This document shows, in pieces, positions 36,507 to 46,939 of a DNA stretch of 64,000 nucleotides; the first letter of the stretch is position 1, and each line of letters starts with the position of its first letter. The DNA is from Legionella cherrii (lineage in GTDB: Bacteria; Pseudomonadota; Gammaproteobacteria; Legionellales; Legionellaceae): assembly GCF_900635815.1 (NCBI RefSeq), contig NZ_LR134173.1:3665542-3729541 (forward strand). The letters are read 5' to 3'. The notes under the pieces were generated by a model, which did no database searches, was not told the origin of the DNA, and worked only from the letters and a program-made list of their open reading frames with translations. Position numbers and translations under genes: made by a program.

Positions 36507-37421
36507 TTAGGCTTCGACAGGAAAAAATTCAGTATGCATTTTAGGAAGATATTCTTCCGTATCAAAATAAGTATATTCCCAGGCGTCTTGTCTTACCATT
36601 AATTCACGTAATAGTCTGTTATTTAATTCATGGCCTGATTTGTAGCCTTCAAACGCACCTATCAAACTTGAACCTAACAGGTACAAATCACCGATTGCAT
36701 CCAATACCTTATGAGAAACAAATTCGGATTCAAAGCGAAGTCCATCATCATTGAGAACACGATAGTCATCAACTACAATGGCATTATCTAAACTTCCGCC
36801 TTTAGCTAAATCGCATTCCCTTAATTTCTCATAATCGGAAAGGAATCCAAATGTACGTGCTCGGCATACCTCTTTCACATAAGAGGTTGTAGAAAAATCA
36901 AAACTTACTGTTTGTGGCTTATCATTAAAAGCCGGATGATCAAAATCAATAGTGAAGGAAATTTTATAGCCGTTATATGGATAAAATTGGACAAATTTCC
37001 CATTGTCTTCCACGCGAATAGGCTTAAGAATACGTATGTATTTTTTAGGTGCATTTTGTTCACGTATCCCTGCTGATTGAATCAGGAAAACAAAGGGAGC
37101 AGCACTACCATCCATAATAGGTAATTCAGGAGCATTGACATCAATATAAGCATTGTCAATTCCCAAACCAGCTAAGGCGGAAAGTAAATGTTCCACAGTT
37201 GCAATTTTAACTGGTCCATGATGTAAGGTGGTACATAACATTGTATCACCAACATTCTCATAAGATGCTAATATTTCCACTACAGGTGAAAGGTCTACGC
37301 GTCTAAAAACAATGCCTGTATTTACAGGAGCAGGTCTCAAGGTTAAAAGCACTTTTTCACCGGAATGCAATCCTACCCCAGTTGCCTGGATCACCTTTTT
37401 AGGAGTTCTTTGATTTGTCAT
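36507..37421 (-). CDS. lpxC: UDP-3-O-acyl-N-acetylglucosamine deacetylase
   Basis: A 304-residue zinc deacetylase, the committed step of lipid A synthesis. It begins with [17 protein letters not shown], has the zinc-ligand motif VEHLLSAL near residue 77, the substrate segment [11 protein letters not shown] near 101, and the second zinc site with the [15 protein letters not shown] and [15 protein letters not shown] motifs near 238-270. It is the last gene of the minus-strand division/cell wall cluster, about 165 bases after ftsZ, the usual gammaproteobacterial position. Confidence 0.97.
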   Translation of the reverse strand: MTNQRTPKKVIQATGVGLHSGEKVLLTLRPAPVNTGIVFRRVDLSPVVEILASYENVGDTMLCTTLHHGPVKIATVEHLLSALAGLGIDNAYIDVNAPELPIMDGSAAPFVFLIQSAGIREQNAPKKYIRILKPIRVEDNGKFVQFYPYNGYKISFTIDFDHPAFNDKPQTVSFDFSTTSYVKEVCRARTFGFLSDYEKLRECDLAKGGSLDNAIVVDDYRVLNDDGLRFESEFVSHKVLDAIGDLYLLGSSLIGAFEGYKSGHELNNRLLRELMVRQDAWEYTYFDTEEYLPKMHTEFFPVEA

Positions 37422-37586
37422 TCAGTGCTCACCTTGTTCCTCATAATATCATTCTTTTTAATTGTTTTATTCTGCACGCAAAACTTCGTGATCCTATCAA
37501 TATTTTAATATTTAGTCTAATTATTTTTGTATTATAGACTTTAAATTCCCTCCATCGGCACTGCTCCAGATGAAGGGTTAAATTAT

Positions 37587-38774
37587 TTATGCCTCTTCTT
37601 GCCGACGTAAAAACGCAGGAATATCCAGATAATCCACATCGGGAACACTGTCACCTTGTTGTTTTACCCCAGAAGACATACTTGATTGGGCCTTACGCAC
37701 AACGGCTGGTCTATCTAGTTGCTGATAGTCCAAAGAACCATCACTACGTGTTGTTTCGATTAAACGTGCACGATGAGATTGTTGTGGCTGCATTTGCTGA
37801 TGACGCTGTCTTGCATCCCCCAAACCAGTCACAATCACGGTGACACGCATTTCATCGGTCATTTCAGGATCGATTACTGTTCCAACTACTACAGTGGCAT
37901 CATCAGAAATAAACTCTTTGACTACATCGCCAACTTCCTCAAATTCACCGATTGACATATCCAAGCCAGCAGTGATATTCACGAGGATTCCGCGAGCACC
38001 AGAAAAATTCACATCTTCTAGTAAAGGAGAAGCAATTGCGGCTTCAGCAGCTTGGCGTGCTCTTTGTTCACCTACAGCGCTTCCGGTACCCATCATAGCC
38101 ATACCCATTTCTGACATCACCGTACGTACGTCAGCAAAATCCACATTGATCAACCCTGGGCGAGTAATTAAATCAGAAATACCTTTTACTGCGCCAAGTA
38201 AAACATTATTCGCCGCTTTAAATGCGTTGAGTAAACTAATGTTCTTACCTAAGACACTGAGTAATTTATTGTTAGGAATAGTGATTAATGAATCAACATG
38301 TTCCGCTAAGCGACGAATTCCTTCCTCAGCTGCCAATGCTCTTTGTTTGCCTTCAAATGAGAAGGGTTTAGTCACAACAGCTACAGTTAAGATACCTAAT
38401 TCTTTGGCAATTTCCGCAAAAACCGGGGCAGCACCGGTTCCGGTTCCACCACCCATTCCTGCGGTAATGAATACCATATCTGCACCACTTAAAATTTCTC
38501 GAATATGATCTCTATCTTCTTCTGCTGCTTCGCGACCTATTTGTGGGTTTGCACCAGCACCTAAACCTTTAGTCAGCTCATCACCTAATTGAATGTGTAT
38601 TTTTGCATTTGAGCCTCTCAATGCTTGAGCATCGGTATTAGCACAAATAAACTCTACTCCATCAATATTTTCAGCAACCATATGTTCAACAGCATTACCA
38701 CCACCGCCGCCAACACCAACGACCTTAATTACTGCATTATTACCATGCTGTTGGCCTTCCATTAATTCAAACAT
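37587..38774 (-). CDS. ftsZ: Cell division GTPase FtsZ
   Basis: A 395-residue tubulin homologue that builds the Z ring. GTP-binding segments are [13 protein letters not shown] near residue 20 and the tubulin signature [11 protein letters not shown] near 109, with the T7-loop [11 protein letters not shown] near 207. After a variable Gln-rich linker (~320-375) the conserved C-terminal peptide [17 protein letters not shown], which binds FtsA and ZipA, is intact. It lies downstream of ftsA, separated by 148 bases containing a terminator-like hairpin. Confidence 0.98.
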   Translation of the reverse strand: MFELMEGQQHGNNAVIKVVGVGGGGGNAVEHMVAENIDGVEFICANTDAQALRGSNAKIHIQLGDELTKGLGAGANPQIGREAAEEDRDHIREILSGADMVFITAGMGGGTGTGAAPVFAEIAKELGILTVAVVTKPFSFEGKQRALAAEEGIRRLAEHVDSLITIPNNKLLSVLGKNISLLNAFKAANNVLLGAVKGISDLITRPGLINVDFADVRTVMSEMGMAMMGTGSAVGEQRARQAAEAAIASPLLEDVNFSGARGILVNITAGLDMSIGEFEEVGDVVKEFISDDATVVVGTVIDPEMTDEMRVTVIVTGLGDARQRHQQMQPQQSHRARLIETTRSDGSLDYQQLDRPAVVRKAQSSMSSGVKQQGDSVPDVDYLDIPAFLRRQEEA

Positions 38775-38856
38775 AACCCTGCTCCCCTCACATGTTTATT
38801 CTTTTGTAACTAATCACCTAGTTTTTAAATAGGGTGAATGGTTACTATTCTTTTAC

Positions 38857-38899
38857 AAAAAACCGGCAGTATAACCTTAAATAATCAATTACCGGTTTT
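38857..38899 (-). terminator. Hairpin with T run between ftsA and ftsZ
   Basis: On the minus strand AAAACCGG (from 38899) pairs with CCGGTTTT (to 38859), ending in a run of six T; the loop is about 25 bases. It could partly terminate ftsA transcripts, leaving ftsZ to its own promoter in the remaining gap. Confidence 0.45.
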
Positions 38900-38922
38900 C
38901 GTTTTAAACGTTATTTGTAATC

Positions 38923-40161
38923 CTAAAAATTACCCTGGAACCATTCTTTCATACGTGCCCACAAACTTTGGGTGTTATCATTCATTTTTGGTACATTGTA
39001 GTTTGATTCATATTGTTGTTGATAACCTCGCAACAACAGACCTACACCTGTAGCAAATGAAGGATTTTCAGTGGCTTCAGCCAATCCAGATACATAATGA
39101 GCACACCCTTTTCTTACTGGCATCTCAAAACAAAGCTCTGCAAGTTCGATACCTCCTTTAACATTGGAAGCACCACCAGTTAAAACAATACCCGCAGCCA
39201 TTCTGTCTTCAAAACCACTTCGTCGTAATTCATTACGTACTAAGGTAAATAGTTCTTCATAGCGTGCCGCAACCACATCGGATAAAGCTTTAGCTGATAT
39301 TTTTCTTCCAGGTCTGTCATTAACACTGGCAACTTCCAACATATGATCTGGATTAGCTAACTCAGTTAATGCACATGCGTGATTCAATTTAATCGATTCA
39401 GCTGCTTTTGTAGGCGTACGCAGAGCCATAGCGATATCATTAGTCACTTGATCCCCTGCGATAGGAATGACGGCTGTATGTTGAATTGCTCCTTCGCAAA
39501 ATACAGCAATATCCGTAGTACCACCACCAATATCAATCAGACAAACGCCCAAATCTTTTTCATCTTCAGTTAAAACTGCATGACTGGAAGCCAATTGTTC
39601 AAGAATAATATCATTCACCTCTAAACCACAACGACGCACACATTTCACAATATTTTGTGCAGCACTTACAGAGCCAGTAACAATATGCACACGAGATTCA
39701 AGACGTACTCCCGCCATACCTATAGGTTCGCGAATACTGCCTTGGTGATCGATAATAAATTCCTGAGGCAAGACATGCAGAATTTTTTGATCCGCAGGTA
39801 TCGCTACGGCTTTAGCTGCATCAATAACACGTTCGACGTCAGCTTGTGATACTTCTTTATCACGTATAGCAACAATTCCGTGCGAATTTAGGCTGCGAAT
39901 ATGACTGCCAGCAATACCTGCATAAACAGTCCTCACCTCACATCCAGCCATAAGTTCCGCTTCTTGAACAGCGCGTTGGATGGAATTCACAGTAGCCTCT
40001 ATATCAACCACAACCCCACGTTTTAGACCGCGCGAAGGATGACGACCTATGCCAATAATTTCTATTGCGCCATCAGATGTCACTTCTCCAATTAATGCAA
40101 TTATTTTTGAAGTTCCAATGTCCAATCCAGTGATAATATCTTTTTCTATTTTTTTTGCCAT
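38923..40161 (-). CDS. ftsA: Cell division protein FtsA
   Basis: A 412-residue actin-like protein that tethers FtsZ to the membrane and recruits later division proteins. The ATG at 40161 shares one base with the ftsQ stop (TAATG) and is preferred to a codon at 40185. The phosphate-1 motif is TGLDIGTSKIIALIGE near residue 10, the phosphate-2 motif LIDIGGGTTDIAVF near 200, and VLTGGASNVKG near 330. The C-terminal amphipathic helix SLWARMKEWFQGNF is the membrane-targeting sequence. Confidence 0.97.
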   Translation of the reverse strand: MAKKIEKDIITGLDIGTSKIIALIGEVTSDGAIEIIGIGRHPSRGLKRGVVVDIEATVNSIQRAVQEAELMAGCEVRTVYAGIAGSHIRSLNSHGIVAIRDKEVSQADVERVIDAAKAVAIPADQKILHVLPQEFIIDHQGSIREPIGMAGVRLESRVHIVTGSVSAAQNIVKCVRRCGLEVNDIILEQLASSHAVLTEDEKDLGVCLIDIGGGTTDIAVFCEGAIQHTAVIPIAGDQVTNDIAMALRTPTKAAESIKLNHACALTELANPDHMLEVASVNDRPGRKISAKALSDVVAARYEELFTLVRNELRRSGFEDRMAAGIVLTGGASNVKGGIELAELCFEMPVRKGCAHYVSGLAEATENPSFATGVGLLLRGYQQQYESNYNVPKMNDNTQSLWARMKEWFQGNF

Positions 40162-40893
40162 TATCGTTCCGTTTGTTGTTTCCACTGCACTGCCATACCA
40201 CGTGGATAACGCAGATCCACGCTAGACAATTGCTCAATTTTTTCAGCAAACACTGCAGGGTATGCTTTACAAAAACGCAGCAATCGTTCCTCTAACTCTT
40301 TCTTTCCTAAATATATTTTTATATCATTGCTTAAAAGCAATACCCAGGATTGGTTTTCTCGTAAATGCAGTCCAGTAGCGTTTACCCCATACATTGATAA
40401 TATCTTACTCAATTTTTCGTAAACTTGTAAGACTTCTGCTTGTTGAGATGGAGGTCCTTTTAATTGAGGGATGTTTAAACCCGCTGGAACGGCGCCCTCA
40501 TTAAATAATCTTCCGTCCTCAGTCATCAATGCATTATCCCAAATTGCAACTGGTTTTTTTTCAACAAGTCTTATTTTCAATGTATCTGGCCAAACGCGCT
40601 CCACGGTTGCAGTATCTATCCAGTTCATTTCGTTTAACTCTTTCTGTAATCCACTTACTGATATAGTAAAAAAAACTGGCGCTTAAATATTTTCCTAATA
40701 CCGCTTCCAGCTCTTTGTGGGTTACATGCTCGTAATTTGCGGCTACTTTGATTGTAGTAATTGGAAACCGTTCCGCATCAGATAAATAGTAATAGCCCAG
40801 TCGAAAAGCTAAGAACACGGCACTTAAACTTAATACCAATAACCAAGAGATATAACGCAAATTTCCAGAGTCAACGTCCCTATTTTTATTCAT
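40161..40893 (-). CDS. ftsQ: Cell division protein FtsQ, interrupted by a +1 frameshift
   Basis: The gene is in two frames. The first, from the ATG at 40893 (6 bases after the ddl stop), encodes the cytosolic tail, one membrane helix (WLLVLSLSAVFLAFRLGYYY) and the start of the POTRA domain up to KYLSASFF. The second continues TISVSGLQKELNEMNWIDTA to the stop at 40161 (PRGMAVQWKQ near the end). The switch falls in a run of eight A on the plus strand (40668-40675); seven would give one 243-residue FtsQ, a normal length. As FtsQ is essential in the family, a sequencing error, slippage or programmed frameshift is likelier than loss. Confidence 0.88.
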
Positions 40894-40898
40894 GGCTC

Positions 40899-41993
40899 TC
40901 ACAGATAATTGGTTACTAAATGTTGGCGGCAATGTTGATGTACCATCGCAATGCGAATCAATTCATCCAATAATTCAGGATAGGATAAACCACTCGCCTG
41001 CCATAGCTTTGGATACATACTAATTGAAGTAAAACCTGGTAAGGTGTTTACTTCATTAAAATAAATGATTTCGTCCTTGTCATTCACAAAAAAATCTACA
41101 CGCGCCATACCCTTACATTTTAAGCGGATAAAAATATCTGCAGCCGCCTTTTTTAATTGCTCATACAACGTTTCACTCAACGGAGCAGGTATAATCAGAT
41201 CCGTTTGTCCGCTCTCTAAATATTTCGCTGAATAAGAATAAAATCCATCCGGATGATTAACACGTATTTCCCCAGCAATACTGACCCTCGGTTCTCCTGA
41301 AGGGACAACACTCTCAAGAACTGAGAGCTCAATTTCTCGTCCTGGAATAAATGATTCAACTAAAATCTCTTCGTCATAGCGTAAAGCATCATCTACTGCG
41401 ACGAGCAGTTCAGCCATATTTTTTGCTTTATGGATACCCACACTCGAACCCATGGCACAAGGTTTGACAAATAATGGCCATCCAAACTCTTCTGCAACCT
41501 CCTGACAAAAGTGTTGTCGTTCAGATGCTGAGCTGTGCCAAGACAAAAGCTTGTAATCTGCTGACTTTAAGCCATTGATGCAAACTATGCGTCTTGCCAT
41601 GTCTTTATCCATTCCAATGGATGAAGAAAGTACATCACAACCAACATAAGCAACACCTGATAACTCAAGCATTCCTTGCAAGCAACCGTCTTCATATAAA
41701 GGGCCATGTACTACAGGAAAAACTACATCTGCATCAACAGAGAACCGACCATTGATGAATAAACCTGCTAAAGGTGTTGCATGCTCCGTTACCACTGGAA
41801 GTTTTTCTTTATAAGCAAGTAAATCCTGATATTGATGAAGATAAAATAATCCATCTTTATCCATTGCTATAGGAATAATGTTATATTTTCCAGCATCTAA
41901 ATGTGCAAGAACAGATGCAGCTGAAATCAACGAGATTTCGTGCTCTCCAGATTTTCCACCATACAGAAGAACCAGGTTGAGAAGCTTCGACAT
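40899..41993 (-). CDS. ddl: D-alanine--D-alanine ligase
   Basis: A 364-residue ATP-grasp ligase making the D-Ala-D-Ala end of the peptidoglycan stem. It begins [19 protein letters not shown], with [16 protein letters not shown] near residue 97, the ATP-binding [20 protein letters not shown] (core [11 protein letters not shown]) near 180 and the Mg-binding [19 protein letters not shown] near 312. KYSAKY-type omega-loop residues appear as [10 protein letters not shown], as expected for the D-Ala-D-Ala rather than the lactate form. The start overlaps the murB stop by one base. Confidence 0.96.
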   Translation of the reverse strand: MSKLLNLVLLYGGKSGEHEISLISAASVLAHLDAGKYNIIPIAMDKDGLFYLHQYQDLLAYKEKLPVVTEHATPLAGLFINGRFSVDADVVFPVVHGPLYEDGCLQGMLELSGVAYVGCDVLSSSIGMDKDMARRIVCINGLKSADYKLLSWHSSASERQHFCQEVAEEFGWPLFVKPCAMGSSVGIHKAKNMAELLVAVDDALRYDEEILVESFIPGREIELSVLESVVPSGEPRVSIAGEIRVNHPDGFYSYSAKYLESGQTDLIIPAPLSETLYEQLKKAAADIFIRLKCKGMARVDFFVNDKDEIIYFNEVNTLPGFTSISMYPKLWQASGLSYPELLDELIRIAMVHQHCRQHLVTNYL

Positions 41994-42904
41994 TAACGGT
42001 CTCCGATTATATGAACTTCGCGCACCAACTCAATCGTTGTCTGCTCACGAACTTTAGTTTGTACCAAATGAATCAATGCTTCAATATCAGCTGCGGTTGC
42101 TGAACCTTGATGATTGATAATAAAATTTGCATGTTTTTGAGAAACCATCGCACCGCCAATATTGAACCCTTTTAACCCGCAGGATTCAATTAGCCGAGCT
42201 GCAAAATTTCCTTCTGGATTTCGAAACACTGATCCACAATTGTATTCATTGGTTGGCTGTGTATTGGTTCGACGCTCCAACAACTCCTTTATAATCTGCA
42301 ATGAGGTTTCTTTCTTCCCAGGATTTAGCTTAAATGTAGCGGAAATAAACCATTCTTCAGGAGGTCCTGAAACATGGCGATAAGACACTTCATATTCTTC
42401 CGGCTTACGCGTTATTATTTCTCCTTTTCGGTTCATGGTTTGCAACTCAACTACGGTCTGCCAAGTTTCGCCACCATGACAACCGGCATTCATGCGCAAA
42501 GCTCCGCCCATGGTTCCGGGAATTCCTGCCCAAAACTCTCCACCAGCTAAATCATTTCGCGCGCAAAAACGCGCCATGCTTGCACAAGATACCCCTGCGT
42601 CAACTTTAACGGTCTGTGGATCTAGAAGAACCATTTCTTTCAAGCATCCTTGGGTAAGAATCACTGTTCCTAAAAATCCACCGTCGCGGATCAAAGAATT
42701 GGAACCTAATCCTAACCACAGTATGGGTTCCGCCGCCGGAAGCTTACGCAGAAATAAAGCCAAATCAGCAATACTTTTAGGTTTATAAAGCTTGGAAGCA
42801 GGACCTCCTACACGCCAGGTAGTGTACTCAGCCAAAGGCTCATTATAAAGCAAAGTGCCCTGAATTTCATCATCAAGGTTACAACCATTCTCAGTTGGAC
42901 TCAT
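41993..42904 (-). CDS. murB: UDP-N-acetylenolpyruvoylglucosamine reductase
   Basis: A 303-residue FAD enzyme reducing UDP-GlcNAc-enolpyruvate to UDP-MurNAc. The N-terminal TTWRVGGPA and [14 protein letters not shown] are FAD-binding motifs, [19 protein letters not shown] follows near residue 120, and the catalytic Ser is in [11 protein letters not shown] near 222. The length of about 300 and the short C-terminal domain fit the type II enzymes rather than the 340-residue E. coli form. It lies between murC and ddl and overlaps ddl by one base. Confidence 0.95.
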   Translation of the reverse strand: MSPTENGCNLDDEIQGTLLYNEPLAEYTTWRVGGPASKLYKPKSIADLALFLRKLPAAEPILWLGLGSNSLIRDGGFLGTVILTQGCLKEMVLLDPQTVKVDAGVSCASMARFCARNDLAGGEFWAGIPGTMGGALRMNAGCHGGETWQTVVELQTMNRKGEIITRKPEEYEVSYRHVSGPPEEWFISATFKLNPGKKETSLQIIKELLERRTNTQPTNEYNCGSVFRNPEGNFAARLIESCGLKGFNIGGAMVSQKHANFIINHQGSATAADIEALIHLVQTKVREQTTIELVREVHIIGDR

Positions 42905-42911
42905 GTTGCTC

Positions 42912-44321
42912 TCACAATTCTTTCATCAGGTTCACAGCAATTTGACCAATACTCCCAGCACCTTGCATCAAGATCACATCACCATCTTTAATTAAGTGAT
43001 TCAGCTGTTCCTTAAGCGATTCCTCATTCACAAGAGTTACTTTTTTATCTTTATTTCTAATTTTTTGTGCCAGAGTCTCACTGGTTACCCCAGGAATCTC
43101 AGCTTCTCCTGCAGAGTAGATATCGAATAAAAACAATTCATCAGCAAGACTCAATACATCCACAAATTGCTCTTGTAATGATTGGGTTCTTGTATAACGA
43201 TGTGGTTGAAATACATGCACGAGTCGCTTGTTCGGCCAAACATGTCGAAAAGCATCGATAGTTGATAGAATTTCTTGAGGATGGTGGCCATAATCGTCAA
43301 CGACAAGAGCAGAACCATTTTCAAATCTTTTCTCACCCAGCATTTGAAAACGACGACCAACACCTTGGAATTTTGCCAAAGCACGTACAATAGAAGCATC
43401 GTCAACCCCTAATTGTGTCGCAATCGCAATGGCAGCCAAGGCATTTAATACATTGTGACGCCCGGGATACTGAAATCGAATTTTTAATGCCGTATAAGGT
43501 ACTGGACGTACTACAGTAAACTCACTAAGCAATTCATTTTGCGTCCAATCAATCGCACGGTAGTGAGCCTCTTCTGCAAACCCATAGGTCAATGTAGGCC
43601 GTTCAATAGCTGGAATGATCTTACGTACTTCAGGGTCATCAATACAGACCACTGCCAAACCATAAAATGGCAAATGATGCAGAAACTCAAGGAAAGTTGT
43701 TCTTAATTTATCAAAATCATTCTCATAGTTATCCATATGATCTGCATCAATATTTGTCACTATGGCCATCATAGGTTTTAAGAATAGAAATGATGCATCA
43801 CTTTCATCCGCCTCAACAACAAAATATGGGGATTGGCCAAGTTGTGCATTGATCCCCAGACTATTTAATTTTCCACCGATCACGAAACTTGGATCTAAGC
43901 CTCCTTCCGCCAAGAGACTACTGACAAGACTTGTTGTTGTCGTTTTACCGTGGGTACCAGCTACTGCAATGCCATGACGAAAGCGCATCAGTTCAGCAAG
44001 CATTGCAGCTCGTGGGATTACTGGAATCATTTGTTCACGAGCAGCCACAATTTCAGGATTCTCCATGCCAACAGCAGAAGAACGAACGACAACATCTGCT
44101 CCTTTTATATGTTCTGCTTTATGTCCCATATAAACGGGAATGCCTAAGGATTTTAACCTTTGTACCGTACTTCCTTCACCCAAATCAGAACCAGTAATAC
44201 GATACCCTTGGTAATGCAATACCTCGGCGATACCGCACATACCAACCCCACCAATCCCAACAAAATGTATTTGTTCTACACAGCCCATCCTTGAAGATAT
44301 AAATTGTCCTGAATTACCCAC
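42912..44321 (-). CDS. murC: UDP-N-acetylmuramate--L-alanine ligase
   Basis: A 469-residue Mur ligase adding L-Ala to UDP-MurNAc. The N-terminal Rossmann motif is IHFVGIGGVGMCGIAEVL, the ATP P-loop VAGTHGKTTTTSLV near residue 120, then the VEADESDASFL and IVTNIDADHMDNY motifs and the C-terminal DDYGHHPQEI near 340. An ATG with a more typical N-terminus (MGCVEQIHF) lies 11 codons inside and is a possible alternative start. murG, normally just upstream, is absent; an inverted repeat occupies the short gap to ftsW. Confidence 0.95.
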   Translation of the reverse strand: MGNSGQFISSRMGCVEQIHFVGIGGVGMCGIAEVLHYQGYRITGSDLGEGSTVQRLKSLGIPVYMGHKAEHIKGADVVVRSSAVGMENPEIVAAREQMIPVIPRAAMLAELMRFRHGIAVAGTHGKTTTTSLVSSLLAEGGLDPSFVIGGKLNSLGINAQLGQSPYFVVEADESDASFLFLKPMMAIVTNIDADHMDNYENDFDKLRTTFLEFLHHLPFYGLAVVCIDDPEVRKIIPAIERPTLTYGFAEEAHYRAIDWTQNELLSEFTVVRPVPYTALKIRFQYPGRHNVLNALAAIAIATQLGVDDASIVRALAKFQGVGRRFQMLGEKRFENGSALVVDDYGHHPQEILSTIDAFRHVWPNKRLVHVFQPHRYTRTQSLQEQFVDVLSLADELFLFDIYSAGEAEIPGVTSETLAQKIRNKDKKVTLVNEESLKEQLNHLIKDGDVILMQGAGSIGQIAVNLMKEL

Positions 44322-44352
44322 AAACTCCCCCTTATGCTGACAGTGGCCTAAT

Positions 44353-44433
44353 GGCCTGCCGTGAAATAAACCTTACAGCGAACGCCCAGATTAGCAGAGG
44401 TTGCTCACTGTAAGGCTTATTTCGATACAGGCC
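44353..44433. repeat. 26-bp imperfect inverted repeat between murC and ftsW
   Basis: The arms at 44353-44378 and 44408-44433 match at 21 of 26 positions (outer GGCCTG, inner GAAATAA and CCTTACAG blocks), with a 29-base loop. The right arm contains the last five codons and stop of ftsW. The element lies where murG is found in most gammaproteobacterial clusters. Confidence 0.7.
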
Positions 44434-45592
44434 CTAATCCCAAAGCTTGCCAACGATTTTCATGATCGATGCGCAATAATAACGCAATTACAACACAATT
44501 GATAACCATACTTGCTCCGCCATAACTCATTAATGGTAAAGTTAACCCTTTTGTGGGTAGTAGACCCGAGTTAACGCCCATATTAATAGCGGCTTGCAGC
44601 CCTAACCAAAAAGTTAAACCATAAGCAGTATACGAAGCAAATAATCTTTCTTGTACATGGGCATTGTATGCAATAGTCAAACCTCTAATGACTAATATGG
44701 TGTATAAAACCATAACCATTAAAATACCGATTAAGCCCAACTCTTCAGCTAAAACAGCAAATAAAAAGTCAGTATGCGCTTCGGGTAAATATAATAGTTT
44801 CTGAATACTCTCTCCCAAACCTGCACCAAACCAGCCTCCCCGTCCAAATGCAATCAAAGACTGGGTTAGTTGATAACCGCTATTATACTGATCTGCCCAA
44901 GGATCTAAAAACGCGGTTAAGCGAGCCACTCGATAAGGAGATGAAACCGCCAAAAAGGCGAGTGCGGCCATAACAACACACATTAAGCCTATATAATAGC
45001 GTAATTTTACACCAGCTAAAAATAGCATGGCCATCACTGTGCCCGAAATCACCACTGTAGCACCAAAATCAGGCTCAAGTAATAACAAAAAGGAAACAAC
45101 TCCTAGAATCACCATCGGTTTAATAAAACCAAAGATGCTGTTACTGACCGCTTTTTGCTGACGTACTAAATATCCAGAGAGATAAAAAATCATAGTCAGT
45201 TTTGCAAGTTCGGATACTTGAATGCCTATCGGGCCCAAAGCTAACCACCGACGGCTGCCATTGACTGAACGCCCTATTCCTGGAATTAATACAATAAGCA
45301 ACATCAACAGGCAAATTAACAGCATTGGCATACTAATACGCTCCCAAACGCTGCTATCTGTCCTAATCACAATCAGGGCAATCATTAAACCAGCAAATAA
45401 ATAACATGCTTGGCGAATTAAGAAATGGAATGGTTGATGAAAATATTTAGTGGAGATCATCACCGAACTGGAAGCGACCATCATCAACCCAATGATGAGC
45501 AAACCTATAACTACGCTAATTAGCCATTTATCATAAAGTGAAATAGGCCGACTGACAGGTTTTCCCCTTTGATTTACATGTCTAGGCCGCAT
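44417..45592 (-). CDS. ftsW: Peptidoglycan glycosyltransferase / division protein FtsW
   Basis: A 391-residue SEDS-family membrane protein with about ten helices that polymerises septal glycan with its partner FtsI. Signatures include YFHQPFHFLIRQACY near residue 50, GIGRSVNGSRRWLALGPIGIQVSELAK (core NGSRRWLALGP) near 112, LLLEPDFGATVV near 175 and the C-terminal GLLPTKGLTLPLMSYGGAS (core PTKGLTLPLMSYGGAS). Its last five codons fall in an inverted repeat. It starts four bases after murD, so the two are co-transcribed. Confidence 0.96.
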   Translation of the reverse strand: MRPRHVNQRGKPVSRPISLYDKWLISVVIGLLIIGLMMVASSSVMISTKYFHQPFHFLIRQACYLFAGLMIALIVIRTDSSVWERISMPMLLICLLMLLIVLIPGIGRSVNGSRRWLALGPIGIQVSELAKLTMIFYLSGYLVRQQKAVSNSIFGFIKPMVILGVVSFLLLLEPDFGATVVISGTVMAMLFLAGVKLRYYIGLMCVVMAALAFLAVSSPYRVARLTAFLDPWADQYNSGYQLTQSLIAFGRGGWFGAGLGESIQKLLYLPEAHTDFLFAVLAEELGLIGILMVMVLYTILVIRGLTIAYNAHVQERLFASYTAYGLTFWLGLQAAINMGVNSGLLPTKGLTLPLMSYGGASMVINCVVIALLLRIDHENRWQALGLGPVSK

Positions 45593-45595
45593 CGC

Positions 45596-46927
45596 TTATA
45601 ATCCATTCACTAAAGCAGCAAACGTTTCTCCGCGGTGATTAAAATCACGGAACATATCCAAACTAGCACACGCTGGAGACAACAAAACAACATCACCTGG
45701 TTTTGCCTTTGATTTAGCTACCTCAACAGCATTATCCAATGAAGAAGCACGTGCGATCGGTACTACATTCGCTAAAGCAGCCTCCATCTTATCTGCATCT
45801 TCACCAATTAAAATGATGGAGCGTACATAATCAGCTATAGGTTGAGCCAATTCCCTAAAATCAGCCCCCTTTCCTTGACCACCTGCAATAAGTACAATTT
45901 TTCCTTGCATAGAACCTCCTATTCCATTAATCGCGGAGATGGTTGCACCAATGTTTGTCCCTTTTGAATCATTAATCCAATCCACACCATCAAGAGTTCG
46001 TACCCATTGGCAACGGTGTGGTAAGCCCGCAAATGAGGCCAATACGCTCGTAATGTGTTGCTGCGAAATACCTGCCGCATCCGCCAAAGCAGAAGCCGCG
46101 AGCGCATTAAGCCAATTGTGAACTCCTTTGATCAATATAGAGTCAACAGCCAACATGCGAGTATCACCTTTTGCCAAGTATATTTTATCTTCTTGCGTAA
46201 TCAAACCCCAATTGTTTTTTTCAGGGACATCAACACCAAAAGAAATACGGTTAAGCTCATTAGTTGGAACAGTATAAGGATCATCACGATTGAATAATGC
46301 AACCTGTGCTTGTCGGTACACTCGTTGTTTGGCTTGGACATAAGCATCCATAGTATGATGGCGGTCTAAATGGTCAGGGCTCACATTCAGAATAGTCGCA
46401 GCAATTGGCGCCAACGAATAAGTTAAGTCTAATTGAAAGCTCGATAATTCTAAAACCCATAAATCATACTGATGCTCATCATCAAGCATATCAAGAACAG
46501 GGGTTCCTATATTTCCGGCTACAGCAACCTTATACCCAGCAGCCTTCGCCATTTCGCCTACTAGAGTAGTCACTGTGGATTTTCCATTAGTTCCAGTAAT
46601 TGCGATTACCGGAGCTTCAATCTCTCGAGCCAAACATTCAATATCACCATATACATCCACCCCCATCTGTATGGCTTTTTTTAAAAAGGGAGTATCTAAC
46701 GGTAGGCCGGGACTTGCAATAATATCTGTAAGCTGGACAATGATTTCATCAGGAATATGTTGCGTATAAACAGGGACATCAGGAAACTCTTTCGTAAACT
46801 CAGCGACAGTTGGAACTTGAGCACGTGTATCAAAAGCAATAAATGGCTTCTTTTTTTTGCGCAAATATCGTGCTACCGATACTCCTGTTTTACCCAAACC
46901 TGCAACTAAATACAAAGGAGGATTCAT
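45596..46927 (-). CDS. murD: UDP-N-acetylmuramoylalanine--D-glutamate ligase
   Basis: A 443-residue Mur ligase adding D-Glu to UDP-MurNAc-L-Ala. It begins with LVAGLGKTGVSVARYL (the family's short N-terminal motif), the P-loop is AITGTNGKSTVTTLV near residue 110, then LNVSPDHLDRH near 180, LPHRCQWVRTLDGVDWINDSKGTN (core NDSKGTN) near 315 and LSPACASLDMFRDF near 415. It follows mraY by 12 bases and precedes ftsW by three. Confidence 0.96.
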   Translation of the reverse strand: MNPPLYLVAGLGKTGVSVARYLRKKKKPFIAFDTRAQVPTVAEFTKEFPDVPVYTQHIPDEIIVQLTDIIASPGLPLDTPFLKKAIQMGVDVYGDIECLAREIEAPVIAITGTNGKSTVTTLVGEMAKAAGYKVAVAGNIGTPVLDMLDDEHQYDLWVLELSSFQLDLTYSLAPIAATILNVSPDHLDRHHTMDAYVQAKQRVYRQAQVALFNRDDPYTVPTNELNRISFGVDVPEKNNWGLITQEDKIYLAKGDTRMLAVDSILIKGVHNWLNALAASALADAAGISQQHITSVLASFAGLPHRCQWVRTLDGVDWINDSKGTNIGATISAINGIGGSMQGKIVLIAGGQGKGADFRELAQPIADYVRSIILIGEDADKMEAALANVVPIARASSLDNAVEVAKSKAKPGDVVLLSPACASLDMFRDFNHRGETFAALVNGL

Positions 46928-46939
46928 AAGTGTATCCTT

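Noticed and set aside
37840..38508. Long plus-strand open frame (222 codons) opposite ftsZ
   Set aside because: It is an antisense shadow of the strongly conserved ftsZ gene, Ser/Ala/Pro/Ile-rich without domain pattern, and lacks a plausible ribosome binding site.
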